From: Marinirhabdus sp963793275 | GTDB taxonomy: Bacteria; Bacteroidota; Bacteroidia; Flavobacteriales; Flavobacteriaceae | Direction of reading: 5' to 3' | DNA length: 64,000 bases | Assembly (NCBI GenBank): GCA_963793275.1 | Contig: CAWBZL010000003.1 | Location: 868,001 to 932,000 of the forward strand | In this document: positions 45,371 through 53,687 of the stretch, one piece after another | How the letters are laid out: each line of letters opens with the position of its first letter | Numbering within the stretch: the stretch's first letter is position 1 | Notes under the pieces: model-generated | The model's database searches: none | What the model saw: only the letters and a program-made list of their open reading frames with translations | What the model was told of the DNA's origin: nothing | Made by a program: the position numbers and the translations under genes

Positions 45371-46645
45371 ATGAATATCCCAGAAACTTCCAAACCGAGA
45401 ATTGTCATAATTGGTGGCGGTTTTGCGGGTATTTCTTTTATAAAAAAACTTCAGGGACAAGAGGTACAGTTGGTATTGTTTGACAGGCACAACTATCATA
45501 CCTTTCAACCGTTGTTATACCAGGTTTCTACAGCAGGCCTGGAGCCGGATTCTATTGCGTATCCGTTGCGGAAGATCTTCAGGAAGAATAAAGATTTTCA
45601 TTTTAGGCTTGCAACAGTTTCAAACATTAATACTACTGAAAATGAAATTGAAACCGATATTGGAAAGCTATCTTATGATTATTTGGTGCTAGCTACCGGA
45701 ACACGAACTAATTTCTTCGGAAATAAGGAAATAGAAGCAAACAGTATGCCTATGAAAACAGTTCCGCAGGCATTGGATATTCGCAGTTTAATGCTTCAGA
45801 ATATTGAAGAAGCAGATATTACCCGGGACGCTATTAAGAGAAAACGACTCTTAAACTTTGTAGTAGTAGGAGCGGGGCCAACGGGAGTAGAGCTTGCAGG
45901 CGCTTTGGCAGAATTCAGAAAAGGAATTTTAGAGCACGATTACCCGGAGTTGGAAGAAGGAGAAATGCACGTGCATCTGTTGGAAGGAGGTGATAAAGTG
46001 TTGTCGCCTATGAGCAAACAGGCTTCAAAAAAAGCCCAGCAGTTTTTGGAAAAATTAGGGGTTGAAATTCATTTAAATACCACTGTTGAAAGTTATGATG
46101 GAAAAATTGCAAAAACTAAAAACGGAAAAGAGTTTGCTACAGAAACATTTATCTGGGCAGCAGGAGTAACCGGAAACCCTGTGACTGGAATTAATGGCGA
46201 CGCTTTAATAGAAAAACTAAATAGATACAAAGTTGACAATTTTAATAAAATTGAAGGGTTCAAAAACATCTATGCTCTTGGAGATATTGCCTTAATGGAA
46301 ACCAAAGCGTTCCCCAAAGGACACCCTCAGGTGGCACAGCCTGCCATCCAACAGGGAAAGGCTTTAGGTAAAAATTTTAAGCGCATGTTACAGGGCGCAT
46401 CAATGAAACCTTTTGAATATCTGGATAAGGGAACTATGGCAACCATAGGCCGTAACAAAGCAGTGGTAGATATCAAAAAATTACATTTTGCAGGTGCTTT
46501 TGCCTGGCTTATCTGGATGTTTATCCACCTCTGGTTTCTGGTAGGTTTTAGAAATAGAGTTATCACTTTTTTTAACTGGACGTATAGTTATATTAATTAT
46601 GATCGTGCCGCCCGACTCATTATAAGACCCTTTAAAAAAAGTTAG
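45371..46645 (+). CDS. ndh: Type II NADH:quinone oxidoreductase (NDH-2)
   Basis: 424-residue FAD enzyme that passes electrons from NADH to (mena)quinone without pumping protons. The start at 45371 is preferred because the earlier ATG at 45344 lies upstream of the -7 box and adds residues unlike the family. The FAD motif G-G-G-F-A-G is at about 15-20 and the NADH motif G-A-G-P-T-G-V-E-L-A near 160-170. The quinone-site block A-Q-P-A-I-Q-Q-G is near 320, and an amphipathic C-terminal membrane anchor closes the protein. Together with menF/menD it fits a menaquinone-based chain. Confidence 0.92.
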   Translation: MNIPETSKPRIVIIGGGFAGISFIKKLQGQEVQLVLFDRHNYHTFQPLLYQVSTAGLEPDSIAYPLRKIFRKNKDFHFRLATVSNINTTENEIETDIGKLSYDYLVLATGTRTNFFGNKEIEANSMPMKTVPQALDIRSLMLQNIEEADITRDAIKRKRLLNFVVVGAGPTGVELAGALAEFRKGILEHDYPELEEGEMHVHLLEGGDKVLSPMSKQASKKAQQFLEKLGVEIHLNTTVESYDGKIAKTKNGKEFATETFIWAAGVTGNPVTGINGDALIEKLNRYKVDNFNKIEGFKNIYALGDIALMETKAFPKGHPQVAQPAIQQGKALGKNFKRMLQGASMKPFEYLDKGTMATIGRNKAVVDIKKLHFAGAFAWLIWMFIHLWFLVGFRNRVITFFNWTYSYINYDRAARLIIRPFKKS

Positions 46646-47004
46646 TCTACCTTTACTTTCAGGGGACCACCGGAAGATACAAAACTTCCGCCCACTTCAT
46701 CTATGTTAACGTCCAGCTCGTCTGAAGTGTCAATGCTTTTAATGTTCACTTTCATCTCATCGTAGCTATCAATACTTTTTACGTTTACATTAAGCTCATC
46801 GTACGTGTTAATATCAACAATACGTACGTCCATAGTGTTCATTTCTGAAACAGGAACCAATTGATACTTTGTTGAAATTTCTGGTGTGACCATTTTTTCC
46901 GAAGCATTTGCTGTAGGGATAAAATTGATTTCTTTTACCACATTAACGGTAAGACAAATGGCAATAATGGTTAGGATTACTTTTGTGTAGTTGTCGGTTT
47001 TCAT
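46642..47004 (-). CDS. Small exported protein with 13-residue repeats
   Basis: 120-residue protein with an N-terminal hydrophobic signal or anchor (about 10-28). From about residue 58 it has three to four tandem 13-residue units: V-R-I-V-D-I-N-T-Y-D-E-L-N, then V-N-V-K-S-I-D-S-Y-D-E-M-K, then V-N-I-K-S-I-D-T-S-D-E-L-D, then a partial unit. The V-x-V/I-x-x-I-D-x-x-D-E pattern would suit a beta-solenoid or stacked hairpins. I recognise no family. Its stop overlaps that of ndh by 4 bp in convergent orientation. Confidence 0.7.
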   Translation of the reverse strand: MKTDNYTKVILTIIAICLTVNVVKEINFIPTANASEKMVTPEISTKYQLVPVSEMNTMDVRIVDINTYDELNVNVKSIDSYDEMKVNIKSIDTSDELDVNIDEVGGSFVSSGGPLKVKVD

Positions 47005-47077
47005 ATGTAAAAGTTTAAAGATTAAGAAGTTCAGAAGTAAGACTGAAATATTTTTAAAATCAAAAATAATACCGAAA

Positions 47078-48188
47078 TTAAGCCCTCACATACGTTACAA
47101 TCCCAACATCTTCCGTTTTACCGCGTAGATTTTCGTCTCCTAATTCTTTTTTTATAATTCCTTTGGGAAGGGTATAGGCCAGATCTGCAAAGGTTTCGGA
47201 AGCCAGAATATCTACATCATACACTTTACACTGCTCTTGTATTCTTGACGTTGTATTAAGTACATCTCCAGAAAAAGCGATTTCTCTCTTTATTTTTCCA
47301 ATTTCACCTACCATGACACTTCCGCAGTGAATGCCAACTTTAAATTCGGGAAAGTAACCGTAGCGGTCCAGATAGCGTTGTTTTCTATAAAGGAGCATAC
47401 GTTTCATATTATAATAACAGCGTATTGTGTTTCCGCTTCGGAGTCCGTATTTCATTTTCCAGGAAATAACTATCTCGTCTCCTACATATTGATATACTTC
47501 TCCTCTGGTTTGTACTATAGCTGGGGCAATATCCCTAAAAAAGTCTTTCAAAAAGTTGAAGTATTTTTTTTCGCCTAAACTTTCAGCAATACCTGTGGCA
47601 TTTTTAATATCGGCAAACATAAAAATACGACGTTCTTTTTTCGGCATAAAATAACGCCCCAAAAGATAATCCGGAAAAACACCAACCGTATTTTTCGTTT
47701 ACCATTAAAACGATAAGTGTGCCAACGACAATAAATAACCATACTATTAGGTTTTTCAGAAAAAGCCAGGTTTTAAAAAAGGCTTTAAACTTTATTATTA
47801 CCTCTTCACTATAAAATGGGAGCCCCAATTCTTCACTGTAATAATATAGTGCGCCAAAGGTACTTACAACTAAGGCTCCAATAAAATAGGTTAGTGTAAT
47901 GTATACCAGCGCTTTCCAAAAGGCATTATTTCTTAGCCAGCGGTCCATAAGGTTTACGGTAAGCGTACCGCCAATGATCCCGGCAGACAATGCTACAATA
48001 AAATTTGACCAGAATGCCTGAGGAAAATCATAATCTGAATCCAAAATACCGTTGCTATAGAGTGTTAAAAACTCATAGAAGAATAGCATATTAGAAATAA
48101 GCATCCACGCAAACAGAATGTACACAGCTCTCTTTAAATAAAAGAGAAACTGTCTTCGGGTGTATTGTTTAAATTTTGGTTCTTTCAC
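47078..48188 (-). pseudogene. Membrane-anchored adenylate/guanylate cyclase, frameshifted
   Basis: The N-terminal half (start 48188) has four membrane helices (about 14-40, 62-85, 92-116, 145-165). The second half, in another frame from about 47680, is a class III cyclase catalytic domain: the metal Asp in F-M-F-A-D-I-K-N-A-T, the Q-Y-V-G-D-E-I hairpin, and the N-T-T-S-R-I-Q motif. The frames join at N-E-K-Y-G|G-V-F-P-D-Y if one base is removed at about 47684. The joined protein of about 370 residues is the usual Bacteroidota membrane cyclase. The product would be cAMP or cGMP; the substrate cannot be told. The stop at 48188 side overlaps no other gene. Confidence 0.8.
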
Positions 48189-48788
48189 TTAACAATTTTT
48201 GTATTTGTCGTGTAACCCCTGTCCTGAAAGCACCATGGGTATTATTTTTTCTAGTCGGCTAATTTGGATTGCTTCTCGTTTTGCAGATTCGATATGATCT
48301 GCATATTCTCTCTGTTTTCCTGGAGGTAGTGCGTTAAACGCTTTTTTAAATGTTGTGTTTTCTGAAAAAGCATTTTTTAGAATAGGATCTATACTTACCT
48401 TTTTGGCTGCTTTTTTGGGTGTAACTTCTTTTCCTGCCTTGCAATTTTCTATGGCTTCGTTTGCGTAGGCTAGCACTATTTCTTTGTCAACGGTGTCACC
48501 TTCTACGAGACGCCATTGTCGTAGTGCTTTGGTCTTTCCTTCCTGAGCATTTTGAAGTTTATTATGTGTGTCTTTTAAGAATACACCCTGGTGAAACCAG
48601 ATACCCATATGGTTTTTGAAGGCTCCCAATCCAATTAAAATTTTATTATGAAACGAATACGAAGGAGCGCCCCACTTAATTTCTTCAACTAAAGGTGTAT
48701 TATTTAAAACTTCGCGTATTTGAGACAGGGGAGTACTCCATTTGGAATGCTTCTGGATATACTGGGTTACTTTTTCTGAAGGAGCCAT
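48189..48788 (-). CDS. YdeI/OmpD-associated family protein (DUF1801)
   Basis: 200-residue cytoplasmic protein starting M-A-P-S-E-K at 48788 (two earlier start codons in frame reach 48824, so the exact start is uncertain). Residues 1-120 form a DUF1801 domain with the W-G-A-P-S-Y motif. Residues 130-195 carry the YdeI/OmdA helical motif, with A-F-N-A-L-P-P-G-K-Q-R-E-Y and A-K-R-E-A-I-Q-I-S-R-L. The E. coli and Salmonella relatives are linked to antimicrobial-peptide and bacteriocin tolerance, which is not proven for this protein. Its stop abuts the cyclase gene start. Confidence 0.82.
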   Translation of the reverse strand: MAPSEKVTQYIQKHSKWSTPLSQIREVLNNTPLVEEIKWGAPSYSFHNKILIGLGAFKNHMGIWFHQGVFLKDTHNKLQNAQEGKTKALRQWRLVEGDTVDKEIVLAYANEAIENCKAGKEVTPKKAAKKVSIDPILKNAFSENTTFKKAFNALPPGKQREYADHIESAKREAIQISRLEKIIPMVLSGQGLHDKYKNC

Positions 48789-48876
48789 GAGCATATGTTG
48801 TTTTCTATTGTGAAGATACCACATCTCATTTCAACTTGTTAATAAAGATTTGTTAATAGCAAATACAAAAAAGAAC

Positions 48877-48915
48877 AAAAAGCACAACAAACTTTTAATA
48901 AGTTGTTGTGCTTTT
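48877..48915 (-). terminator. Strong terminator after the DUF1028 gene
   Basis: AAAAAGCACAACAA and TTGTTGTGCTTTT form a stem of 13-14 bp, extended by ACTT/AAGT with a bulged A, with U runs on both strands. It lies 27 bp beyond the stop of the DUF1028 gene. Confidence 0.8.
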
Positions 48916-48941
48916 TTCTAGAAAAAATCTTTCTTGTGTCG

Positions 48942-49946
48942 TTATTTTTTTACAAAACGCAGGGTCGTTTCGCCTTGTTTGCTAGTTACTTTTATAAAAT
49001 AAACGCCACTTTTAAGAGAAGCAATATTTATTTTTTGCTGAAGATTAGCACTTACTTCATTTTGTGCGTACACTACTTTTCCCTGAATATCAAAAAATTG
49101 CAAGCTTTTTAATTGAACCGAAGTATCCATTGAAAGCGTTATAAAATCATCGGCAGGATTAGGAAATAAGCTAATTTGCGAAGCAAGACTATTTTCATGT
49201 ACCGATAAAAAGGAGTCATACAAATCTTGTAAAATATCTATTGGTTCTATACCGGAAGCTTGCTGCCCAACATTTAAACGAATATACGGGTCATTTGGGT
49301 CATCATCTGCCTTATAAACCAGTAAGTAAGCCGTAGTAGAAGAAGTTCCTGCCGCCAGGCAACGCATGTCTGCTCCGGGAAAATTTGCACCTTGCATGGC
49401 AGCCATCAGCTTATCCGCCAGCGTTCCGGATGTGTTATTAAAATTGGCTTCCATATTATCTATCACTGTTTGATTTAATAATATATTTCCCTGTACGCTA
49501 AAATTTGTTCCCTGACGATCTTCCTTATAATCGTCTGCCATATTTCCTGTAAAACCAGCTGTTCTTGGGTCTCCGTTAGCATCAAAATCTGCAATACCAT
49601 ACTGTCTGAATTCAGGGTCAAAATTTTGAGAGGCACAAGAATCATTATTTAATAAAAAGTCTATGATTTCAGAAGGCGAAGCACCCATTTCCATTTGGTC
49701 TATTGCATTTAACAGGTTTGAGTTTGGAATGCAGACAAACGCCTGAGAATTTACGCCACCGCGTCCTGGGATAATTCTGGTTATGATGTCTATAATGCCG
49801 CCAGCACCAACACCGGTAACACAGGAGGCTCCGGCAGAACCAATTTCGCCCGTGTCCGAATCTACAGCGATTATAGAGAACGTGTCCTGTGAAAACCCTG
49901 TAACGCTGAGTAATGCGGTAAGGGCGAGGATATATAATTTTTTCAT
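48942..49946 (-). CDS. DUF1028 protein with T9SS sorting domain
   Basis: 334-residue exported protein with a signal peptide (about 1-19). Residues 22-230 match DUF1028, an Ntn-hydrolase-like family: T-F-S-I-I-A-V-D-S-D-T-G-E-I-G near the N-terminus and G-R-G-G-V-N-S-Q-A-F near 61-70. The last ~80 residues form a type A T9SS sorting domain (F-P-N-P at the start, G-V-Y-F-I-K-V and R-F-V-K-K at the end). The family's function is unknown, although members occur with peptidoglycan- or sugar-related enzymes. It is monocistronic with a strong terminator. Confidence 0.88.
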   Translation of the reverse strand: MKKLYILALTALLSVTGFSQDTFSIIAVDSDTGEIGSAGASCVTGVGAGGIIDIITRIIPGRGGVNSQAFVCIPNSNLLNAIDQMEMGASPSEIIDFLLNNDSCASQNFDPEFRQYGIADFDANGDPRTAGFTGNMADDYKEDRQGTNFSVQGNILLNQTVIDNMEANFNNTSGTLADKLMAAMQGANFPGADMRCLAAGTSSTTAYLLVYKADDDPNDPYIRLNVGQQASGIEPIDILQDLYDSFLSVHENSLASQISLFPNPADDFITLSMDTSVQLKSLQFFDIQGKVVYAQNEVSANLQQKINIASLKSGVYFIKVTSKQGETTLRFVKK

Positions 49947-50164
49947 AGTGTTTTATTTTGATTTTAAAGATAAGTAAAAACGCGGGAGTTTCTAAAATTC
50001 ATTGGATATTCCATATAGATCCAAAATTTACTACACATTTAATCATACCAGGTAATATTGGGTGTACATACAATTCAACCTCTCAATATAACAATTGAGT
50101 TTGTTTTTTTATTATTTGCCTGAAAACCGATGCACTTTTGATCTTATAATTAACAATCCCGTGT

Positions 50165-52297
50165 ATGAAAACTTCAAATTTGTTTCAGAAATTCAAAATA
50201 CTCTTCACCCTTATTGCGTTCTTTTTCTTCGGAATTATTTCGGCACAGCAAACCATTTCGGGCGTTGTACTTCAAAAAAACGGAGCCCCTATTTTTGGTG
50301 CGAATGTATATCTGGAAGGCACGTATGATGGTGCTTCTACCGATGAACAGGGAAATTTCAGCTTTACAACCACCGAAACGGGTGTACAAACATTGGTGAT
50401 CTCCTACGTAACCTACCAACCATTTATGATGGCGGCAGATGTGTCACAGCTTACAGATTTAAAATTAACGCTTAAAGAAGATTTTAACGCGTTGGATACG
50501 GTGGTAATTTCGGCTGGAAGCCTGGAAGCAAGTGATAACAGTAAAGTTTCGGTATTAAAACCATTGGATGTTGTAACAACGGCAAGCGCTTTAGGCGATT
50601 TTGTGGGTGCGTTGCAAACCTTACCTGGAACTACAACGGTTGCCGAAGATGGCCGGTTGTTTGTTCGGGGAGGAGATGCCAACGAAACACAGATTTTTAT
50701 AGATGGCATACGAGTGTTTTCGCCTTATACGCCCACCGCCAATAATACACCCACACGAGGCCGGTACAGTCCGTTTTTGTTTGATGGGATTACCTTTTCT
50801 ACCGGAGGCTATTCTGCAGAGTATGGCCAGGCACTATCTTCGGTACTTTTATTAAATACCATAGACGAACCGGATCAGGAAAAGACCGAAATTGCGTTGA
50901 TGACCCTTGGTGGGGGGCTGGGAAATACTCAAAAATGGGAAAAATCTTCCCTTAGTGTGAACGCATCTTATATAAACCTGGCAACGTATGTAGCCGTTTT
51001 TCCTAACAGAAATAATTTTAGCAAACCTTTTGAAAGTTTCTCCGGAGAAACTGTTTTCAGAAGAAAACTTACTAACGGACTTTTTAAATTATATGCCGCA
51101 TTCGATGCTACGAATTTTGAGCTAACTCAGGAAGATATAAATTTTGCCGAAGGTGTAAATTTTAAGCTGAAAAATAATAACTTCTACACCAACGCCAGCT
51201 ATCAGGGAAGTTTGGGAAAAAAGTGGAGTTTAACTACGGGTGGAAGTTTTACAAGTTCCAATACAAAAGTTGGGGTTATTGACAACGTAATTGATAATAC
51301 CGATAACTCCTTTCATTTTAAGCTGAAATTGAAAAAACGCTTTAGCAATCAGGTGAAACTGAGTTTTGGAGCCGAGCTGTTTTTAACCGATTTCACCGAA
51401 GATTTCGAAAGCCCGTTTGTTTCAGCGAATTATGGATACACTAATAATATTTCAGCAATTTTTGCCGAAACCGATGTGATCTTCACTAAAAAGTTTGCCT
51501 TAAAAGCGGGAGTGCGTGGTGAATATAGTGAATTGTTTAAAGAGCTTACCGTATCTCCAAGAGCTTCGGTGGCTTATAAAACCGGAAAAAACAGTCAGTT
51601 ATCTATAGCGTATGGAGATTTTTATCAACAACCATTTCAGGATATTTTGAAATTTGAACAAAACCTGAAAGCGCAAAAAACACAACATTACATTTTAAAC
51701 TATCAATATACCGCCAACAATAGAATCTTCAGAGCCGAAGCCTACCGCAAGCAATATGATAATTTAATAACGTTTAGTACAGAATTTCCCGGTTTTGAAA
51801 GCAATTACACCAATAATGGCGACGGATATGCACAAGGGATCGATTTTTTCTGGAGAGATAATGAAAGTATAAAAAATGTAGATTATTGGGTGAGTTACTC
51901 CTTGTTGGATACTGAACGGTTTTATCAAAACTATCCAACAACAGCAACACCTTCTTTTGCCAATACGCATAATATTTCGGTAGTGACAAAATACTGGATA
52001 GAGGACTGGAAGAGCCAGTTGGGTTTTAGCTATCAATTTGGTAGTGGTCGTACCTACACCAATCCTAACGTAGCGGGATTTCTTCAGGAGAAAACAAGAG
52101 ACTTTAATAACCTAAGTTTTAACTGGGCTTATTTGATAGACCAGCAGAAGATTCTATATTTTTCTGTGAATAATGTCCCTGGCTTCAAAAATATTAACGG
52201 CTATCAATATTCCAGCACAGCAGATGCTAACGGAAACTTTAATCGTCGCGCACTTCGTCCTGCAACAGACCAATTTTTTTTCGTAGGCTTTTTCTGA
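50165..52297 (+). CDS. TonB-dependent outer-membrane receptor
   Basis: 710-residue outer-membrane receptor. Order: signal peptide (about 1-28), a carboxypeptidase-regulatory-like (SusC N-terminal) domain (about 29-110), a plug domain (about 115-225) with R-G-G-D-A-N-E-T-Q-I-F-I-D-G, and a 22-strand barrel ending in F-F-V-G-F-F with a terminal Phe. The ligand is unknown. No SusD gene accompanies it, so it is more likely a metal, siderophore or cofactor receptor than a glycan importer (inference). It is a single gene, with a terminator-like hairpin past its stop. Confidence 0.93.
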   Translation: MKTSNLFQKFKILFTLIAFFFFGIISAQQTISGVVLQKNGAPIFGANVYLEGTYDGASTDEQGNFSFTTTETGVQTLVISYVTYQPFMMAADVSQLTDLKLTLKEDFNALDTVVISAGSLEASDNSKVSVLKPLDVVTTASALGDFVGALQTLPGTTTVAEDGRLFVRGGDANETQIFIDGIRVFSPYTPTANNTPTRGRYSPFLFDGITFSTGGYSAEYGQALSSVLLLNTIDEPDQEKTEIALMTLGGGLGNTQKWEKSSLSVNASYINLATYVAVFPNRNNFSKPFESFSGETVFRRKLTNGLFKLYAAFDATNFELTQEDINFAEGVNFKLKNNNFYTNASYQGSLGKKWSLTTGGSFTSSNTKVGVIDNVIDNTDNSFHFKLKLKKRFSNQVKLSFGAELFLTDFTEDFESPFVSANYGYTNNISAIFAETDVIFTKKFALKAGVRGEYSELFKELTVSPRASVAYKTGKNSQLSIAYGDFYQQPFQDILKFEQNLKAQKTQHYILNYQYTANNRIFRAEAYRKQYDNLITFSTEFPGFESNYTNNGDGYAQGIDFFWRDNESIKNVDYWVSYSLLDTERFYQNYPTTATPSFANTHNISVVTKYWIEDWKSQLGFSYQFGSGRTYTNPNVAGFLQEKTRDFNNLSFNWAYLIDQQKILYFSVNNVPGFKNINGYQYSSTADANGNFNRRALRPATDQFFFVGFF

Positions 52298-52345
52298 ACC
52301 ATTAGTGAAGATGGAAATGACAATCAGTTGGATAAGCTATAGTTT

Positions 52346-52380
52346 AGTTGGTAGTTGGTAGTTGGTAGTTGGTAGTTGGT
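52346..52380. repeat. Five tandem copies of the 7-mer AGTTGGT
   Basis: Five perfect copies plus a degenerate sixth. The complement ACCAACT shares its core with the 8-mer array at 44053-44108. Confidence 0.9.
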
Positions 52381-52400
52381 AGTTCGTTGATGGTACCTAG

Positions 52401-52424
52401 CGGGCTGTTATTGCTCGCCCGTTT
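52401..52424 (+). terminator. Terminator-like hairpin after the TonB receptor gene
   Basis: CGGGC (52401-52405) pairs with GCCCG (52417-52421), followed by TTTT. The stem is short but GC-rich. Confidence 0.45.
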
Positions 52425-52609
52425 TAAAAACGCGTCCTTACATTTATATCTGATTTTTATAGGTGTTCGGGTTTCAATTTTATTTTTTTTAAAAGCCAAT
52501 GGCCGGCAAGCTACAGTTCAGTCATTAATTTCTACAATTGGGTTAAACATATTTCAGGGAACTAAAATTTCAGAAGATATTTGAATCAAACTTTAAAACC
52601 ACATAAATC

Positions 52610-53026
52610 ATGCAAACAATCATCACTTATTTCGCATTACTACTTACAGGAATGTTTGTAAACGCTCAGAACACAGTTGAAGTTACGATGACGAACTTTA
52701 GCAACAATAACGGTACCGTAAAAGTTGGACTTTACAACAATGAAGGTGACTGGCTGGAAAGAGAATTTAAGGCTCTGGATTCCAATATTTCGAAATCTAC
52801 TGCGACAGTTACTTTTACTGAAGTCCCGGATGGAACTTATGCTGTATCTTGCTTTCACGACGAGGATGATGATGATGGAACATTTAAAATGTTTATGGGA
52901 ATGATCCCTGTTGAAGATTATGCGTGTAGTAATGGCGCTACAGGAATGTTTGGTCCACCAAAATGGGAAGATGCAAAGTTTGAGCTTACTAATAGTGAAA
53001 CGAAAGAAATAAACATTAAACTTTAA
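52610..53026 (+). CDS. DUF2141 family secreted protein
   Basis: 138-residue exported protein with a signal peptide (about 1-20). It has the DUF2141 beta-sandwich with the family motifs G-T-V-K-V-G-L-Y-N, the D-G-T-Y-A-V-S-C-F-H-D turn, and the acidic loop D-E-D-D-D-D-G (about residues 84-90). It probably resides in the periplasm. Its function is unknown. It starts 31 bp before the TPR-like protein gene and may be transcribed with it and the histidine kinase gene. Confidence 0.88.
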   Translation: MQTIITYFALLLTGMFVNAQNTVEVTMTNFSNNNGTVKVGLYNNEGDWLEREFKALDSNISKSTATVTFTEVPDGTYAVSCFHDEDDDDGTFKMFMGMIPVEDYACSNGATGMFGPPKWEDAKFELTNSETKEINIKL

Positions 53027-53056
53027 TTTTACGTACTAGTATTTAAATATATAAAA

Positions 53057-53686
53057 ATGAAAAAACTACTAATTTTATCTGTTCTGGCATTGTTATCTAT
53101 TCAGGCAATAGCACAATCAAAATATGAAACAGGAATGCGAAAAGCGTTCGATCTATGGCAGGCAGACCAACCGTGGGAAGCTGCCAATTTATTTGAACGC
53201 ATTGCACAAGCTGAGCCCGATAATTGGTTACCTCCGTTTTATGCAGCGCAGATCAATGTTTTTGCAAGTTTTTCTGAAAAAGATGCCGATAAATTAATCC
53301 CGCAGTTAAAAAAGGCACAGGACCTTGTAAATGATGCCAGAGCCATATCCAATAATAATCCCGAAATTTTACTATTGGAAGCACAGTTATTAACGGCCTG
53401 GATCGTGTACGATGGTCAAAAATACGGTATGAAATACAGTGGGAAAATTTCAGAATTATATAGCAAAGCCGAAAAACTAGCGCCGGATAACCCGCGTGTT
53501 GTGTTAGGAAAAGCCGAATGGGATATGGGTGCGGCGGCCTGGTTTGGGAAATCTACAGTACCGTATTGCAAAGATGTGAAAAGAGCCATAGAACTTTTTG
53601 CTACCTTTACTCCTGAAGGCGAGTTTCATCCAAAAGGAGGTCTGGAACACGCACAGGACGTGCTGGCAGAAAATTGTAAAGAATAG
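53057..53686 (+). CDS. Secreted TPR-like protein
   Basis: 209-residue exported protein with a signal peptide (about 1-19). The rest is helical with TPR-like pairs (A-F-D-L-W-Q-A-D-Q-P-W-E-A-A-N-L-F, A-E-P-D-N-W-L-P-P-F-Y-A-A-Q). It is probably a periplasmic scaffold protein. Its stop lies 1 bp before the start of the LytS-type kinase gene (53688), so the two are tightly coupled. A role as a sensory partner of the kinase is possible but only inferred from position. Confidence 0.78.
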   Translation: MKKLLILSVLALLSIQAIAQSKYETGMRKAFDLWQADQPWEAANLFERIAQAEPDNWLPPFYAAQINVFASFSEKDADKLIPQLKKAQDLVNDARAISNNNPEILLLEAQLLTAWIVYDGQKYGMKYSGKISELYSKAEKLAPDNPRVVLGKAEWDMGAAAWFGKSTVPYCKDVKRAIELFATFTPEGEFHPKGGLEHAQDVLAENCKE

Positions 53687-53687
53687 T

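Larger units (their letters stand above)
52298..52609. other. Gap after the TonB receptor: tandem 7-mers and terminator, no gene
   Basis: The 312-bp gap holds five tandem AGTTGGT 7-mers (52346-52380) and a terminator-like hairpin at 52401-52424. The plus-strand open frame across its right half has no coding character. Confidence 0.6.

Noticed and set aside
50082..50099. CTCAAT/ATTGAG hairpin plus T run upstream of the TonB receptor
   Set aside because: It could be an attenuator, but the stem is only 6 bp, no leader peptide is seen, and AT-rich gaps yield such stems by chance.
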